DNA of 64,000 nucleotides from Paenibacillus dokdonensis (GTDB taxonomy: Bacteria > Bacillota > Bacilli > Paenibacillales > Paenibacillaceae), in the NCBI RefSeq assembly GCF_004916975.1, contig NZ_STGQ01000002.1:310001-374000 (forward strand), written 5' to 3'. How positions within the stretch are numbered: the stretch's first letter is position 1; each line of letters opens with the position of its first letter. The notes under the pieces were generated by a model. That model made no database searches and was not told the origin of the DNA. It was given only the letters and a program-made list of their open reading frames with translations. The translations under genes and the position numbers were made by a program. Shown piece after piece: positions 1 through 9,940 of this stretch.

Positions 1-45
1 TGAACCAGTAACCAACGCGATCTTTCCTTGCAGCTGAATTGTCAT
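1..45 (-). CDS. Short-chain dehydrogenase/reductase, N-terminal 15 residues only
   Basis: The minus strand reads MTIQLQGKIALVTGS up to the window edge. This is the classical first strand and TGxxxGxG entry of an NAD(P)-binding SDR Rossmann fold. Its ATG overlaps the TGA stop of the upstream sensor kinase (ATGA at 42-45), so it should be translationally coupled to the two-component operon, and a GGAG-type ribosome site lies inside the kinase end. The rest of the gene is outside the window, so substrate and length cannot be judged. Confidence 0.75.
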   Translation of the reverse strand, partial: MTIQLQGKIALVTGS

Positions 46-1901
46 CCTACTCTCTCCTCATATATGCAAGTGATACTGCCGTCAAGCGGCAGTGATATCG
101 TAATCCTCGTTCCCTCCTGAAAGATGCTGTCGATAGACAAACCGTACGTGTCGCCATACACCATTTGAATGCGGCGATGCACATTCATCAGCCCCAGTCC
201 GCCTTTGTGATACAAAGAATGGGAATCCGATTCGGCTAACTGATTCAGGCGCAGCTTCTCACGTACCGCATGCAGCTTTTCTTCCGTCATCCCCACTCCG
301 TTATCCTCAACGGCCAGATGAAAGCAGTCCCCTACTACAAATGCATGAATGCCGATCCGGTGATGATCCTGAATCCCGTTTGGAAAGGCATGCTGAAACA
401 TATTCTCGATCAACGGCTGCAGGGTAAGCCGGACCATTTTATGCAGGAGCAAATCCGGCGGAATATTCACATCCAGCTCGAACTGCCTTTGGGTCCGGTA
501 TTGGAGGATCGTCATATAATTCAAGACATGCTTCAGCTCATTGACGACCGTAATCTCCGTTAAACTGGTCTGGATGGCATAGCGCAGCATCGATGCCATC
601 GCCTCGACCATATCCATAATTTCCTCGGAATCCTGTACGACGGCATAACACTTGATCGTTTCCAGCGTGTTGTACAGAAAGTGGGGGTTGATCTGCAATT
701 GAAGCGCCTGAAACTCGGCTTTATGCTGCTCCAACGCAATCCTCTGCAGGTTCAGCTCCGTCTTTTGCGACTTCAGCTCCGCCTCATAGACCCTCTCGAT
801 CATCTCCGACAGCCGGGTCAGCATCTTGTTGTAATTCAAAATGAGATATCCGAATTCATCCTGCCGGTCTTCCGCATCGATAATCTGCCATTCTCCCTTT
901 TCCATGAGCCGCATGTTCCGCACCAGCTTTTTCAGCGGCTGGACAAGCGATTTTCCGAAACGGCCGGCAATCCATAAGGCAATCAGCAGTGTTACTGCAC
1001 CCGCTATGACCGTGGTGTAACGAATATTCATAATCGGCTCGCGCAGCTCGCTGACCGGAACCGAGATGACCATACGCCAATCGGCAGCGTGCAGCGATTT
1101 GGAGACATACATCCGTTTCTCCCCGCCAACACGTGCTGTGAAGGTATCCTCGCCTCCGGCAAGCAGCTTCTGCTTGATTTCCTCGTCCATGTACATATCC
1201 GCCGCCACATTCTCAGGCTTATTAACGAAATTTCCCTTGCTGTCAATAATGAAGGAATATCCTTTTTCCCCCAGATCCATTTGACCCCACAGCTTGGAAA
1301 TTTCCCGCGTATTGAGCTTCATCCCGAGAATCCCTCTCGGCTGATGCGACACAATACCGCGTACCCGGCGGACAAACGTAATATACTGGTCGTCCTCGGG
1401 GGCTACCGAAGCTGAATTGATGAGTGCACCCAGACCATTTTCCGGCAGATTCTTCTCGATTAGCTGGTAATAGGATTTGTAATCCTTCACTTCATCCTGA
1501 ATGATATCCTTGGTCGTAATGGCCTTGCCGTCCTGGTTAATGATATAAATCAGCTCGATCTGCGGATAGATAATGAATGCCGAATCGAATACCTGACTCT
1601 GTATTTTCTTGGAGAGCTCATAATACTGGTAACCGTTGTCCGGGTCCATCTCCACGAATTTCAGTACATCTCCGTTGGACAGGATGGTTTTGCTCGCATT
1701 ATCAAAGGTTTGCAGATACAGGTCCGTATGATAGGCCGCATGCGTAATCATTTGCGACAGATAACGCTCCAGCTGCCGGTCCAGCAGCTTGGAGGATTGG
1801 AAATACGTGATGGTGCCGACCACCGATAGTGAAATAATGATCAGTATCATGAAATAACCGAAAATCCGGTGCGAAATGCTTTTGCGGAAAATACGGAACA
1901 T
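42..1901 (-). CDS. YesM-type sensor histidine kinase
   Basis: A 619-residue membrane sensor kinase. A first membrane segment lies near residues 12-34, followed by a long extracytoplasmic sensor region (dCache-like) and a second membrane segment near 295-315. HAMP linker, His_kinase and HATPase domains follow. The phospho-acceptor is H407 in LQINPHFLYNTLE; the ATP-binding N and G boxes are IENMFQHAF, DNGVGM and KGGLGLMNVHRR. The start overlaps the stop of the upstream response regulator by one base (TGATG), so the two are coupled. It presumably senses a carbohydrate, perhaps through the lipoprotein encoded upstream, and phosphorylates the adjacent AraC-type regulator. The family assignment is secure; the ligand is unknown. 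Confidence 0.93.
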   Translation of the reverse strand: MFRIFRKSISHRIFGYFMILIIISLSVVGTITYFQSSKLLDRQLERYLSQMITHAAYHTDLYLQTFDNASKTILSNGDVLKFVEMDPDNGYQYYELSKKIQSQVFDSAFIIYPQIELIYIINQDGKAITTKDIIQDEVKDYKSYYQLIEKNLPENGLGALINSASVAPEDDQYITFVRRVRGIVSHQPRGILGMKLNTREISKLWGQMDLGEKGYSFIIDSKGNFVNKPENVAADMYMDEEIKQKLLAGGEDTFTARVGGEKRMYVSKSLHAADWRMVISVPVSELREPIMNIRYTTVIAGAVTLLIALWIAGRFGKSLVQPLKKLVRNMRLMEKGEWQIIDAEDRQDEFGYLILNYNKMLTRLSEMIERVYEAELKSQKTELNLQRIALEQHKAEFQALQLQINPHFLYNTLETIKCYAVVQDSEEIMDMVEAMASMLRYAIQTSLTEITVVNELKHVLNYMTILQYRTQRQFELDVNIPPDLLLHKMVRLTLQPLIENMFQHAFPNGIQDHHRIGIHAFVVGDCFHLAVEDNGVGMTEEKLHAVREKLRLNQLAESDSHSLYHKGGLGLMNVHRRIQMVYGDTYGLSIDSIFQEGTRITISLPLDGSITCIYEERVG

Positions 1902-2941
1902 CAGATTCCCATCTTCTGCCGATATTCGGAAGGCGAAATACCCTCGTATTTCTTGAACGTCTTGGTGAAGTTGGAGTGATCGGCATATCCAACCGCATAC
2001 GAGATATCCGTAATTCTGTACCGCTCTTCGCCCAGCATCCGCTTGGCATACTCCATACGGCGCTTGGTACGGTACTGAACAAAGGTCTCTCCGGTCATCT
2101 GTTTGAACATGACGCTGAAGTAGTTCGGATGCAGTCCCAACAGATCAGCCGCTTCCTCCAGAGATACTTCACTCCCGAGATTCTGCTCGATGTACATTTT
2201 CACTTCCTCAATGGGGTCCTTCAGCTTGCCCTTTCTCCGTCTGTACAAGCTATCCAACGTGTCCTGAATGCTCCCTGTAAACTGCTTATATACCGTATGA
2301 AAAGGCATGCCCTGCTTCAATTCCAGCAGTGGACGCAGCTCGATGTTCACGTCCCTGGCCTTCAGCTTCTTCATCAGCAGCACATGGAACTCTTGCAGCA
2401 TTTCGATTCTTTGTTCATCCTGCATATGATAGGTGGCGATTTCCTGCTCCCAGGCCTGCAATAGCTGCGTGACCTGCTCCTGGTTCATGTAATAGACCGC
2501 CTGTTCAATCTCCGCCATCCATTCATCCATCTTGGCTACAGACAAGTAGGCGGACGCAGGTTTCGCAGCCTCTGCGCGCTGAATGAGCTTACGGAGCGTA
2601 TCCTGTAAATCGCGCTTGCTGATCGGCTTAAGGAGATACTCCTTCACTCCATAGCTGATGCAGGTCTGCGCATACGTGAAATCGTCGTACCCGGAGATGA
2701 CCACCGTCTGAATCTTTTGATCCATCTCCGCAATTTGTGCACATAAAGCCAGCCCATCCATGACCGGCATCCGGATATCCGTAAACACAAAATCGGGGAG
2801 CTCTTCCCTGATCGCCGCAAGCGCCCCTTCACCGTTCGAAGCTGAGCGGATGGAGGCGATGCTGACCCCGGACTGCTGCAAAAATACCGTCAATCCTTTC
2901 AGAATCATGGGCTCGTCGTCAACAATAAGAACTCGGTACAT
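1901..2941 (-). CDS. YesN-type response regulator (receiver + AraC HTH)
   Basis: A 346-residue regulator. The receiver domain (about 2-120) has the acidic pair in LIVDDEP, phospho-acceptor D55 in FTDIRMP and conserved K105 in LLKPIS. A middle region (about 130-240) is followed by two AraC helix-turn-helices (about 245-343) ending in the signature around ISYAVGYADHSNFTKTFKK. The start chosen is the ATG giving MYRVLIVDDEP, which has GGAG about 11 bases upstream; a longer frame begins 17 codons earlier but has no family support. It lies between the importer lipoprotein and the sensor kinase in one minus-strand run and probably activates the importer genes. Confidence 0.93.
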   Translation of the reverse strand: MYRVLIVDDEPMILKGLTVFLQQSGVSIASIRSASNGEGALAAIREELPDFVFTDIRMPVMDGLALCAQIAEMDQKIQTVVISGYDDFTYAQTCISYGVKEYLLKPISKRDLQDTLRKLIQRAEAAKPASAYLSVAKMDEWMAEIEQAVYYMNQEQVTQLLQAWEQEIATYHMQDEQRIEMLQEFHVLLMKKLKARDVNIELRPLLELKQGMPFHTVYKQFTGSIQDTLDSLYRRRKGKLKDPIEEVKMYIEQNLGSEVSLEEAADLLGLHPNYFSVMFKQMTGETFVQYRTKRRMEYAKRMLGEERYRITDISYAVGYADHSNFTKTFKKYEGISPSEYRQKMGI

Positions 2942-3008
2942 GAAGCAAGCAGCTCCTTTCGATTCCATATGCGGAAGGGGTATCCGAATCACCGATGCAG
3001 CCTAAGCC

Positions 3009-4586
3009 CTATTTTCTCGGCAGGAATACGCCTTCCTTGGACTGATATCTTTCATTGGCTTCCTTGAGGACATCGCTGCCTCCCTTGGATTTCCACTCTT
3101 CGATGACCTTTGGCCAATTGTCGATCGGCTCCTGTCCGTACACCATTTTCACCATATGGGTGATCAGGAGCGGCGGAGGCGTATCGGACAGCGGCGCGAT
3201 ATCCGGATTTTTCTTCAACGCTTCCAGACGCGGATCGAATTCAATCCCATCCCGGCCTTCATTCGCCAGCGTGTTGTCAAAGACGCTCATCAGGCTCTTG
3301 CCTTCTTCGGTCAAATTGAGCGATCCTTTGTTATAGGTTGTATCTTGAACCATCCACAGAAATGCCTGACGGTAGCGTTCTTCATCCACAGCCTGGGCAT
3401 CGGTTGGCTGCTTATAGTTGATTTTGTCGCCTTCCTTGGTAAAATTCTCACCTTCAACACCGTAGGTAAAAAATTGTTCAGCTTCATCTGATACCATCCA
3501 GTCGAAAAATTGAATGATTTTTTCCGGATGCTTGTATTTGGCGTTGATGAAGTAAGAGCGGGCCACATCGCCGTACAGATAATAGCCGCCTTTGCCGTCC
3601 GGTCCGACCGGAGAAGGAATGATTTCAAGCTTGGCATCCTTCACGGTATCCTGCAGCTGGGTCTGCCACTGGATCAGCTCGTTGGCATTCATCGTCCAGA
3701 TGCCTGCTTTGCCGGCCAGGATCGTATTTTTGAACGTGGTTGGGTTGATTGTTGCAAATTCCTTATTAATAAGTCCTTCGTCAAACATCGTCTTGTACGT
3801 AGATAGCGCTTTCACCATATTCTCTGAATCCATGAATTTCGGCTGTACCTGACCGTCTGCTTCTTCAAACTGGCTCAGATAAGGAAACACATCATAGGAG
3901 CCGAAGAACGTGTCGGCGTATTTGAAATCCTGGCGCCCCATATAAGGATTCTCTACGCCCAGCTTCTTGAAGGCCCGCAGAACATCCAGATACTCATCTA
4001 CAGTTTTAGGTACAGGCAGTCCCGTTTGATCCAGAAGATCCTTGCGAATCCACGTGGCCCGGCGGGAAGGATTCCCCAGCCACTCCGGGATACCATAAAT
4101 TTTACCCTGATAGGACATCCGATTCCATGCTTCCTTTGGTATTTTTTTCAATAGGTTCGGGCCATACTCTTTGAGCAGATCATCCAGCGGCATGAACACG
4201 CCTGCCTCTACCGATCCCGCCATTTCCTTGCCGGTTGTGCCGCCTTGACCCTGCACGACATCGGGGATATCGTTGGTTGCGAACATCTGCACCATTTTCT
4301 GCTCATATTCCTTATGCGGTACGAGGCGGATGTCCATATCCGTTTTCGTAAGGTCCTCTACTCTTTTCACCCATTTGTCTGCATTGATATCCGGTGATTT
4401 CTCCACATATCCGAAGTTTAACGTCCGCAGTGAAATAGAGAACTTCGTCACCTCATCCGCAGCTTCAGTCTTCTTCTCCCCGCCGCTTGCAGCTTCCTCT
4501 TTCGCCGGTTCATTCTTACCCGAACATCCTGCCAAAAAGCTCATCACGAGCATACAGGTTAACGCCAAGCTTGCCCACTTCTTCAA
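3009..4586 (-). CDS. Extracellular solute-binding lipoprotein of a sugar ABC importer
   Basis: A family 1 solute-binding protein of the LplA/YtcQ size class. It probably starts at a TTG (4584-4586) preceded by GAGGGG at good spacing, giving 525 residues. Residues 1-21 form a lipoprotein signal peptide with lipobox LAGC and lipidated C21, then an acidic, Ala-rich linker. An upstream ATG at 4694 would add a non-signal-like extension and was rejected. The protein should sit outside the membrane and deliver an oligosaccharide to the two permeases encoded just upstream (4734-6603). No ATPase is encoded here, which is usual for this class because an MsmX-type ATPase is shared. The substrate is unknown. 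Confidence 0.9.
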   Translation of the reverse strand: MKKWASLALTCMLVMSFLAGCSGKNEPAKEEAASGGEKKTEAADEVTKFSISLRTLNFGYVEKSPDINADKWVKRVEDLTKTDMDIRLVPHKEYEQKMVQMFATNDIPDVVQGQGGTTGKEMAGSVEAGVFMPLDDLLKEYGPNLLKKIPKEAWNRMSYQGKIYGIPEWLGNPSRRATWIRKDLLDQTGLPVPKTVDEYLDVLRAFKKLGVENPYMGRQDFKYADTFFGSYDVFPYLSQFEEADGQVQPKFMDSENMVKALSTYKTMFDEGLINKEFATINPTTFKNTILAGKAGIWTMNANELIQWQTQLQDTVKDAKLEIIPSPVGPDGKGGYYLYGDVARSYFINAKYKHPEKIIQFFDWMVSDEAEQFFTYGVEGENFTKEGDKINYKQPTDAQAVDEERYRQAFLWMVQDTTYNKGSLNLTEEGKSLMSVFDNTLANEGRDGIEFDPRLEALKKNPDIAPLSDTPPPLLITHMVKMVYGQEPIDNWPKVIEEWKSKGGSDVLKEANERYQSKEGVFLPRK

Positions 4587-4733
4587 ACATATCCCCTCTT
4601 TTCTGAATAATGTACTGCTGCGGGTAGCTCTATTTTGCAAGAAGATTGTATCCCTAAAATTTATAAGACCGTGAGGTCGCAACTTCATATTCACCTGTCA
4701 TTTTTTAAGATTGACTGCATTTATATGTTTTTC

Positions 4734-5615
4734 TTATGATTTGACGGCTCCAAGTGTAAGCCCTTTCACGAAATGCCTCTGCAAGAATGGATAAATCATA
4801 ATAATCGGCAGCGTGGCAATGATGATGGTCGCCATTTTGATCCCTTCGGGGGAGGTATGCGCCAGATCACTGAACTGTGAAGCACCGGGATCGATGCTGA
4901 TATCATCCGTTTCGAACATTCGCTTCAGCTTGACCTGAAGCGGCCACCATTTCGGCTGGTCAATATAGTAAAGTGCGCTCATATAGGCATTCCAGTGCCC
5001 CACCGCATAAAAGATCCCGAGTGAAGCCATCACCGGCTTGGAAAGAGGCGCGACCATTTTGACCATAATCCCCAGCTCGCCGCAGCCATCAATCCGTGCG
5101 GAATCAATGATCTCCGGAGGCAGCTGCTTGAAAAAGGAATGCATCACGAAAAAATTGAATGCGCTGACCGCGCCCGGGATGATTAACGCCCAAGGCGTAT
5201 TCATCATGTGGAGATTTTTGATGAGCAGGAAATTCGGGATAAGCGGTGCGCTGAAAATCATCGTCACCAGCACCAGCAATACGATAATCCGTCTGCCCAC
5301 GTATTCCGGTCTCGATACCGGATATGCCAGCGTCGCGGTTGCAATCAGGTTGATCATCGTTCCGGCAATCGTTACGAACACCGACACCCCAAAGGCCCGC
5401 CAGATCGATGCATCGCTAAACACATACTCATAGTTTATCAGAGTGAAATCCACCGGCCAAAAGGTGACTTTGCCTGCGGTAATGGCACTGGAAGAACTGA
5501 ACGACTGTGCGATGACATTCAGGAACGGAAGGAACATCATCAGCCCGAGCAGGGTCAGGAACAGGATATTGAACACATTAAACGTCTTGTAGCTTTTGGA
5601 TGCAGCACCGTACAT
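4734..5615 (-). CDS. ABC sugar permease, YtcP/LplC type
   Basis: A 293-residue inner-membrane permease with about six membrane segments. The EAA-type loop that contacts the ATPase (IDGCGELGIMVKMVAPLSKP) lies in the C-terminal half. The conserved end GLTLGAVKS is typical of LplC/YtcP proteins. A strong GGGGAGGGG ribosome site precedes the ATG. It follows the LplB-type permease by 19 bases and precedes the binding lipoprotein, so the three form one importer operon with the two-component genes downstream. Confidence 0.93.
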   Translation of the reverse strand: MYGAASKSYKTFNVFNILFLTLLGLMMFLPFLNVIAQSFSSSSAITAGKVTFWPVDFTLINYEYVFSDASIWRAFGVSVFVTIAGTMINLIATATLAYPVSRPEYVGRRIIVLLVLVTMIFSAPLIPNFLLIKNLHMMNTPWALIIPGAVSAFNFFVMHSFFKQLPPEIIDSARIDGCGELGIMVKMVAPLSKPVMASLGIFYAVGHWNAYMSALYYIDQPKWWPLQVKLKRMFETDDISIDPGASQFSDLAHTSPEGIKMATIIIATLPIIMIYPFLQRHFVKGLTLGAVKS

Positions 5616-5634
5616 TCTGTTTTCCCCTCCCCTT

Positions 5635-6603
5635 TTAGTACAAGCTTTCGCCCGTTGTTTTTCGGCTGAATAAATTCCCCATCATCACAAGCACAAGCCC
5701 GACGACCGACTTGAACAACCCGACTGCTGTCGTATAGCCATACTGCTGGGACAAGAGGCCCGCGCGGTAAATGTACGTATCCAGAATCTCGCCATTCTCG
5801 GTATTCAGCGCGTTCAGGAATACCCATACCCGCTCAAAGCCAAAATCCAGAAACTTGCCGATATGCAGCAGGAACAAAATCATGATCGTCGGCAGCAGTG
5901 CCGGCAGGGTGATTCGCAGCGTCTGCTTCCAGCGGTTGGCCCCGTCGATTTGCGCCGCTTCATACAGCTCGGGATTAATGCCGGCGAGAGCCGCCAAATA
6001 AAGAATCGTTCCGTAGCCTGTATCCCTCCAGATGCCTGAACCGACAAGCACTCCGCGGATATAGGAATTATCACCAAGGAAATATAGCGGATCGATCCCG
6101 AATAATACGAGCAGTTGATTCAAAACCCCTGTAGTCGGCGACAAAATGGCCACGGACATCCCGGCGATAACGACCCAGGAGAGAAAATGCGGCATGTACA
6201 CCACGGTCTGAATGACACGCTTGAACATGACCAGCCGCAGCTCATTGAGCAGAATCGCCAGGATGATCGGCGCCGGAAAAGAAAAAATCAGATCATAGAG
6301 ACCAATCAGCACCGTATTGTTCAAAATCCGCAAAAAGTCATAATGCTTGAACATTTCGGCAAAATGGGCAAAACCGACCCAATCGCTGCCGCTAAAGCCC
6401 TTGAAGATATTGTAGTCCTGGAATGCAATAATCGAGCCGCCCAGCGGAATGTATTTGAAGATCAGAAAATAGAGGATGCTGGGGATGGAGATTAAATAAA
6501 GCGCCTTGTATTTCCATATCAATCGCCAAATGCCATTGTCCTTGTTCGTCTTCCGCTTCATGCTGGCAGGCAAGCGCGCATCCGTTTCCGTTCTGCTTGA
6601 CAT
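5635..6603 (-). CDS. ABC sugar permease, LplB type
   Basis: A 322-residue permease. After a basic cytoplasmic N-terminus it has about six membrane segments, and the EAA loop (AAQIDGANRWKQTLRITLPA) occurs near residues 230-250. AAGGAGG precedes the ATG by seven bases. It is the first gene of the minus-strand run permease-permease-lipoprotein-regulator-kinase-SDR, and forms the membrane pore together with the 4734-5615 product. The transported sugar cannot be read from the sequence. Confidence 0.93.
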   Translation of the reverse strand: MSSRTETDARLPASMKRKTNKDNGIWRLIWKYKALYLISIPSILYFLIFKYIPLGGSIIAFQDYNIFKGFSGSDWVGFAHFAEMFKHYDFLRILNNTVLIGLYDLIFSFPAPIILAILLNELRLVMFKRVIQTVVYMPHFLSWVVIAGMSVAILSPTTGVLNQLLVLFGIDPLYFLGDNSYIRGVLVGSGIWRDTGYGTILYLAALAGINPELYEAAQIDGANRWKQTLRITLPALLPTIMILFLLHIGKFLDFGFERVWVFLNALNTENGEILDTYIYRAGLLSQQYGYTTAVGLFKSVVGLVLVMMGNLFSRKTTGESLY

Positions 6604-6626
6604 GACGAGCCTCCTTCACCTCTTAT

Positions 6627-6639
6627 GCACGTTTCGTGC
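6627..6639. promoter_or_regulatory. Short inverted repeat upstream of the importer operon
   Basis: GCACG-TTT-CGTGC lies in the leader of the LplB-type permease gene, just before its ribosome site. It could be an operator or a small leader hairpin. No convincing -10/-35 pair could be assigned nearby, so the role is a guess. Confidence 0.3.
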
Positions 6640-6744
6640 TTGCCTCTATACTACTGCCCGGAGGGCGAAGGCTGCATGGTCTCCTGTGTTGTGGTCTGGT
6701 GATTTTTTAAGGTATAGCCTCCATGATCCTTATGTAATGGAATA

Positions 6745-6782
6745 GAAAAAACGCCTCGGGACATGGCTGTCCTTTGGCGTTT
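6745..6782 (-). terminator. Terminator of the S66 peptidase gene
   Basis: On the minus strand an AACGCC/GGCGTT outer stem with an inner GGACA/GTCC stem is followed directly by a run of T. It lies 23 bases past the S66 peptidase stop. Confidence 0.75.
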
Positions 6783-6804
6783 AGTTTTAGGGTGGCTGCG
6801 CATC

Positions 6805-7821
6805 TTACGGCCTAAAATACTGCGTGATTGATCCCTGACCGCTCTCCACCTCAACCTCGGCGTACGCACCGTTGATCAAGGTAATCTGGGGAGGCACATG
6901 CCCGCAGTCGATATCGTAAACGACCGGTACCTGCAGCTCTTCTGCCAGCTCCCGGTACATATCCTCGGCAGTGTAACCTTCAACAGGACGATTCGCCGGG
7001 CTTCTTCCGAACATCAGGCCGGAGCAGTGGTCAAACCAGCCCGCCAGCTTCATCTGCATCAGCGATCGGCGCTGGTCGGCCATATTCAACTCACAGTTTT
7101 CCAGATACCAGAGGATGGGCTCCCCGCCGATCTGCTCCTGCTGGAAGCTGCGGACATCGCCATACGGCGTACCGATCACATGCCGGATCACGTCGATGCA
7201 GCCGCCCAGCAGGCGGCCTTTCATGCTGACCTTGCCGCCGGACACCGTTTTCCACTCGGTTGGTTCCGTCAGATGGTACACGCATGGCGATGGCGCATCG
7301 TGCTTCCACTCCTTCTGAAATTTCGCCGAAGAGTGCTGAAGAACGGACGAGTCTGTTTTCGTGGACAGGACCGTGCGCCACATGGCGGACGTTTCATCGG
7401 AATACTCGCCTCTCAAATCTATGAGATTGGTTCCGTGAGCCGTCGCCAGACCCGTTTTAAGCGTAATCGCAAGCAGCAGGAGGCTGATATCGGAGTAGCC
7501 GAGAATCCATTTCTCCGGCAGTTGTTCGAAATCAAGAAACTCCAGAATTTCAATCAACAGTTCTCCTCCCCAAGGAGGCACGATCAAATCAATAGCATCG
7601 TCACGCAGCATCCGGTTAAACTCGGCGGCACGAACCTTGGCTGGAGCCGATTTTGCTTTTTCCTGCGTCCATACGCTATCGCCGGCGACCACCTGAAATC
7701 CCGCGCTTTCCAAACGCTTGCTGGCCTCCCGGATCAAGTTATGCATGCTTTCTTCCACACCTGACGATGGCGCAGTGGTGCCGATGACGGCTCCCTCGCT
7801 CATCAATGGATATCGGATCAT
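6805..7821 (-). CDS. S66 family peptidase (LD-carboxypeptidase / MccF-like)
   Basis: A 338-residue serine peptidase of family S66. The nucleophile elbow is GYSD with S110. The other likely triad members are the Glu in LENCELN and the His in DIDCGHVPPQ. The N-terminal motif IGTTAPSSG and the block LIVPPWGG are typical of the family. The length and the extra middle segment fit the MccF-like branch, which cleaves acylated amides such as microcin C-type compounds, as well as cytoplasmic murein-tetrapeptide LD-carboxypeptidases; sequence alone does not decide. GAGGG precedes the ATG. It is a single-gene unit with its own terminator. Confidence 0.85.
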   Translation of the reverse strand: MIRYPLMSEGAVIGTTAPSSGVEESMHNLIREASKRLESAGFQVVAGDSVWTQEKAKSAPAKVRAAEFNRMLRDDAIDLIVPPWGGELLIEILEFLDFEQLPEKWILGYSDISLLLLAITLKTGLATAHGTNLIDLRGEYSDETSAMWRTVLSTKTDSSVLQHSSAKFQKEWKHDAPSPCVYHLTEPTEWKTVSGGKVSMKGRLLGGCIDVIRHVIGTPYGDVRSFQQEQIGGEPILWYLENCELNMADQRRSLMQMKLAGWFDHCSGLMFGRSPANRPVEGYTAEDMYRELAEELQVPVVYDIDCGHVPPQITLINGAYAEVEVESGQGSITQYFRP

Positions 7822-7927
7822 TGTGAATCCCTCTATTTCATCCTGTATTTAAAAAATAATATTGATAGATGGGTACATCACTCACTATCGGCTTATTAAA
7901 CAAAACTTATCGTTGGAAAGTTAGACT

Positions 7928-8455
7928 TTATGCGAAAACCACTTCCGCCGCTGGCTGCAGCTCCACAAATCTTCCTCCAAGTACATGCTCATGGTGAGCA
8001 ATGATTTGCGGGGCTGTCATCTGCTTGCTGTCTAAAGTCGAGTGTGCGTCCCGTACCAGGATATTTTTGTACCCCAGGCTGTACGCTCTGCGGCAGGTCG
8101 TATCCAGGCAGAACTCCGTTTGTCCGCCGGCAATCACTAGTTTCTGGACCCCCAGTTTCTGAAGATGCTCCTGAAGCGGAGTTCCATGAAAGGAGTCCCA
8201 TGAGTACTTCTTTACAATCATATCGGTCTCCAGCGGAGCAATCTGCGGATGAATCGGCCATGTAGCGCAGCCTTCCCGGAACTCGTCGTCCTCCAGGCTG
8301 CAGTGCTGCACATAGATGACCGGCGCTCCGGCACGACGGGCTTTATCCGTCAAACCTCGGATGTTGTCCAGTACCTGTTCGCCCCTGTATAAGGGTTCAT
8401 CCTCATAGGAAAATAAAGCAATCTGCATATCAATGATGAGTAAAGCGGTTGTCAT
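7928..8455 (-). CDS. Isochorismatase-family cysteine hydrolase
   Basis: A 175-residue alpha/beta hydrolase of the isochorismatase/nicotinamidase superfamily. The catalytic triad is visible as D9 (LLIIDMQ), a Lys in VKKYSWDSF (K83) and the nucleophile C116 in GGQTEFCLDTT. Family members hydrolyse amides, ureas or isochorismate in the cytoplasm. No neighbouring gene fixes the substrate. AGGTGATAA precedes the ATG. It is not clearly part of an operon with its neighbours. Confidence 0.85.
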   Translation of the reverse strand: MTTALLIIDMQIALFSYEDEPLYRGEQVLDNIRGLTDKARRAGAPVIYVQHCSLEDDEFREGCATWPIHPQIAPLETDMIVKKYSWDSFHGTPLQEHLQKLGVQKLVIAGGQTEFCLDTTCRRAYSLGYKNILVRDAHSTLDSKQMTAPQIIAHHEHVLGGRFVELQPAAEVVFA

Positions 8456-8571
8456 TTATCATCACCTCAACCTCTATTAAAAGGAGAAGTGAAAAGGCTG
8501 TCAATCTATTTTCGTCAGTACCAGGCAGCACTTTCGGCTTCTAAATTTCTTAAATTCGCAACATCTCCAGG

Positions 8572-9882
8572 CTAGCCGGATACCTCCCTAAGATCTTGAG
8601 GAACCATTGTTACCTGCTTGGATGGCCACAGTATGCGCTGAAAAACCAGACATACCGCGCCAAGGAATAGAATCGCAACTCCCAGAATGAGAAAAACCTT
8701 GCCCACACCCAGTCCATGAATCAGTACGCCACCCATTAAAGGCGCAGCGACCATGATTGTGCTGGCAGACGTATTCTGAATGCCGAAGATCCGCCCCGTC
8801 ATCCCTTCCGGTGTTTCTTTTTGCAATACATAATTATAGGTCACGATGGCCAAACCATTCCCGATGCCAATGACAAGCCCAAGAACAATGCTCCATACTT
8901 CAGGCGAGTTTGGGCCAAGCAGTCCCATGCACCCAAATGCTGCTCCTATCAGCGCCACACCGCCCCCGATCCCTAGTCCGTAACGCACTTTGCCCAGCCG
9001 GTTCAGCAGCAAAATGGTGATGACCGCTCCAACACCGGTGGCCGATATCGTCCATCCCAGCAGAGATTCATTATGCGGTGCGATTTCACGAAACAAGGTT
9101 GGAAACTGGAAATCAATCATCATAATGACCAGCATAACGATCATATTCACGATAAAGCTGGTGAACAAAATCCGGCGCTGCAGCAGCACTGCCCATCCCT
9201 GCTTCCACAACTGGATAAAGCTTTGCTTATGATCTTCCCCGCTCCCTGGCCCATTCGATTCCTCAGTCTTCTCTACGGCTGCATTTTGGTCGATATTTCT
9301 CAGGGTAAACAATAAAATGCAGGAAAGCAGACGGGTAAAAGCATTCACCAGAATACACATTTGAGGGGATACCACCGTTAAAGCCACCGCGCCAAGGAGT
9401 GGGCCGGCAATCTTGGAAAACTGGTTGACCAGTCCGTTATAGGAGGTTGCCTTCAACAGCTGATCCTCTCGAACGACCTGGCGTGTCAGCGCCTGATGCG
9501 CCGGAACACGGAATATCCCCATGGCAGAACGCAATAAGAGGAGCGGTAGCAAACAGTACATATTCGGAACAAAGAGCAGCAGGACGGTAAGAACCGTCTC
9601 GGCCGCATCAGCCAGCATCATGAGGTTGACCTTCTTCCACCGATCGGCAATAACGCCGGCAAAGGAACCGAGCAATATGCCGGGGAGAGCCATCATGACA
9701 GGAATTAATGCAATCATGAACGGATCCGCGTGCCAGCGGTACGCTACCAAAATTTGAATGGCAAAAGCATCAAACCATTCGCCGAAAGATGAAAATGCGT
9801 AAGCCGAGAACATTTTGGAGAATGTCCGGTTGCTCCAGACGGATGCCGGGCGCTTACTTGATATCAATGATGCAGTCGACAT
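8572..9882 (-). CDS. MFS exporter (macrolide-efflux / enterobactin-exporter-like)
   Basis: A 436-residue major facilitator with about twelve membrane segments. The loop 2-3 motif is present as GVIADRWKKVNLM. The overall pattern is that of the MFS_3 group of drug exporters. CGGAGG precedes the ATG at good spacing. It follows the winged-helix regulator (9941-11101) by only 58 bases, so that regulator probably controls it. The substrate is unknown. Confidence 0.88.
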   Translation of the reverse strand: MSTASLISSKRPASVWSNRTFSKMFSAYAFSSFGEWFDAFAIQILVAYRWHADPFMIALIPVMMALPGILLGSFAGVIADRWKKVNLMMLADAAETVLTVLLLFVPNMYCLLPLLLLRSAMGIFRVPAHQALTRQVVREDQLLKATSYNGLVNQFSKIAGPLLGAVALTVVSPQMCILVNAFTRLLSCILLFTLRNIDQNAAVEKTEESNGPGSGEDHKQSFIQLWKQGWAVLLQRRILFTSFIVNMIVMLVIMMIDFQFPTLFREIAPHNESLLGWTISATGVGAVITILLLNRLGKVRYGLGIGGGVALIGAAFGCMGLLGPNSPEVWSIVLGLVIGIGNGLAIVTYNYVLQKETPEGMTGRIFGIQNTSASTIMVAAPLMGGVLIHGLGVGKVFLILGVAILFLGAVCLVFQRILWPSKQVTMVPQDLREVSG

Positions 9883-9940
9883 GAGAATTCCTCCGCTAAT
9901 CAGAATACTCTCACCTTAACGGAGAAATATCAGAGGAATA

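Noticed and set aside
6898..7764. 288-codon plus-strand frame
   Set aside because: It is antisense to the S66 peptidase, whose catalytic motifs are clear.
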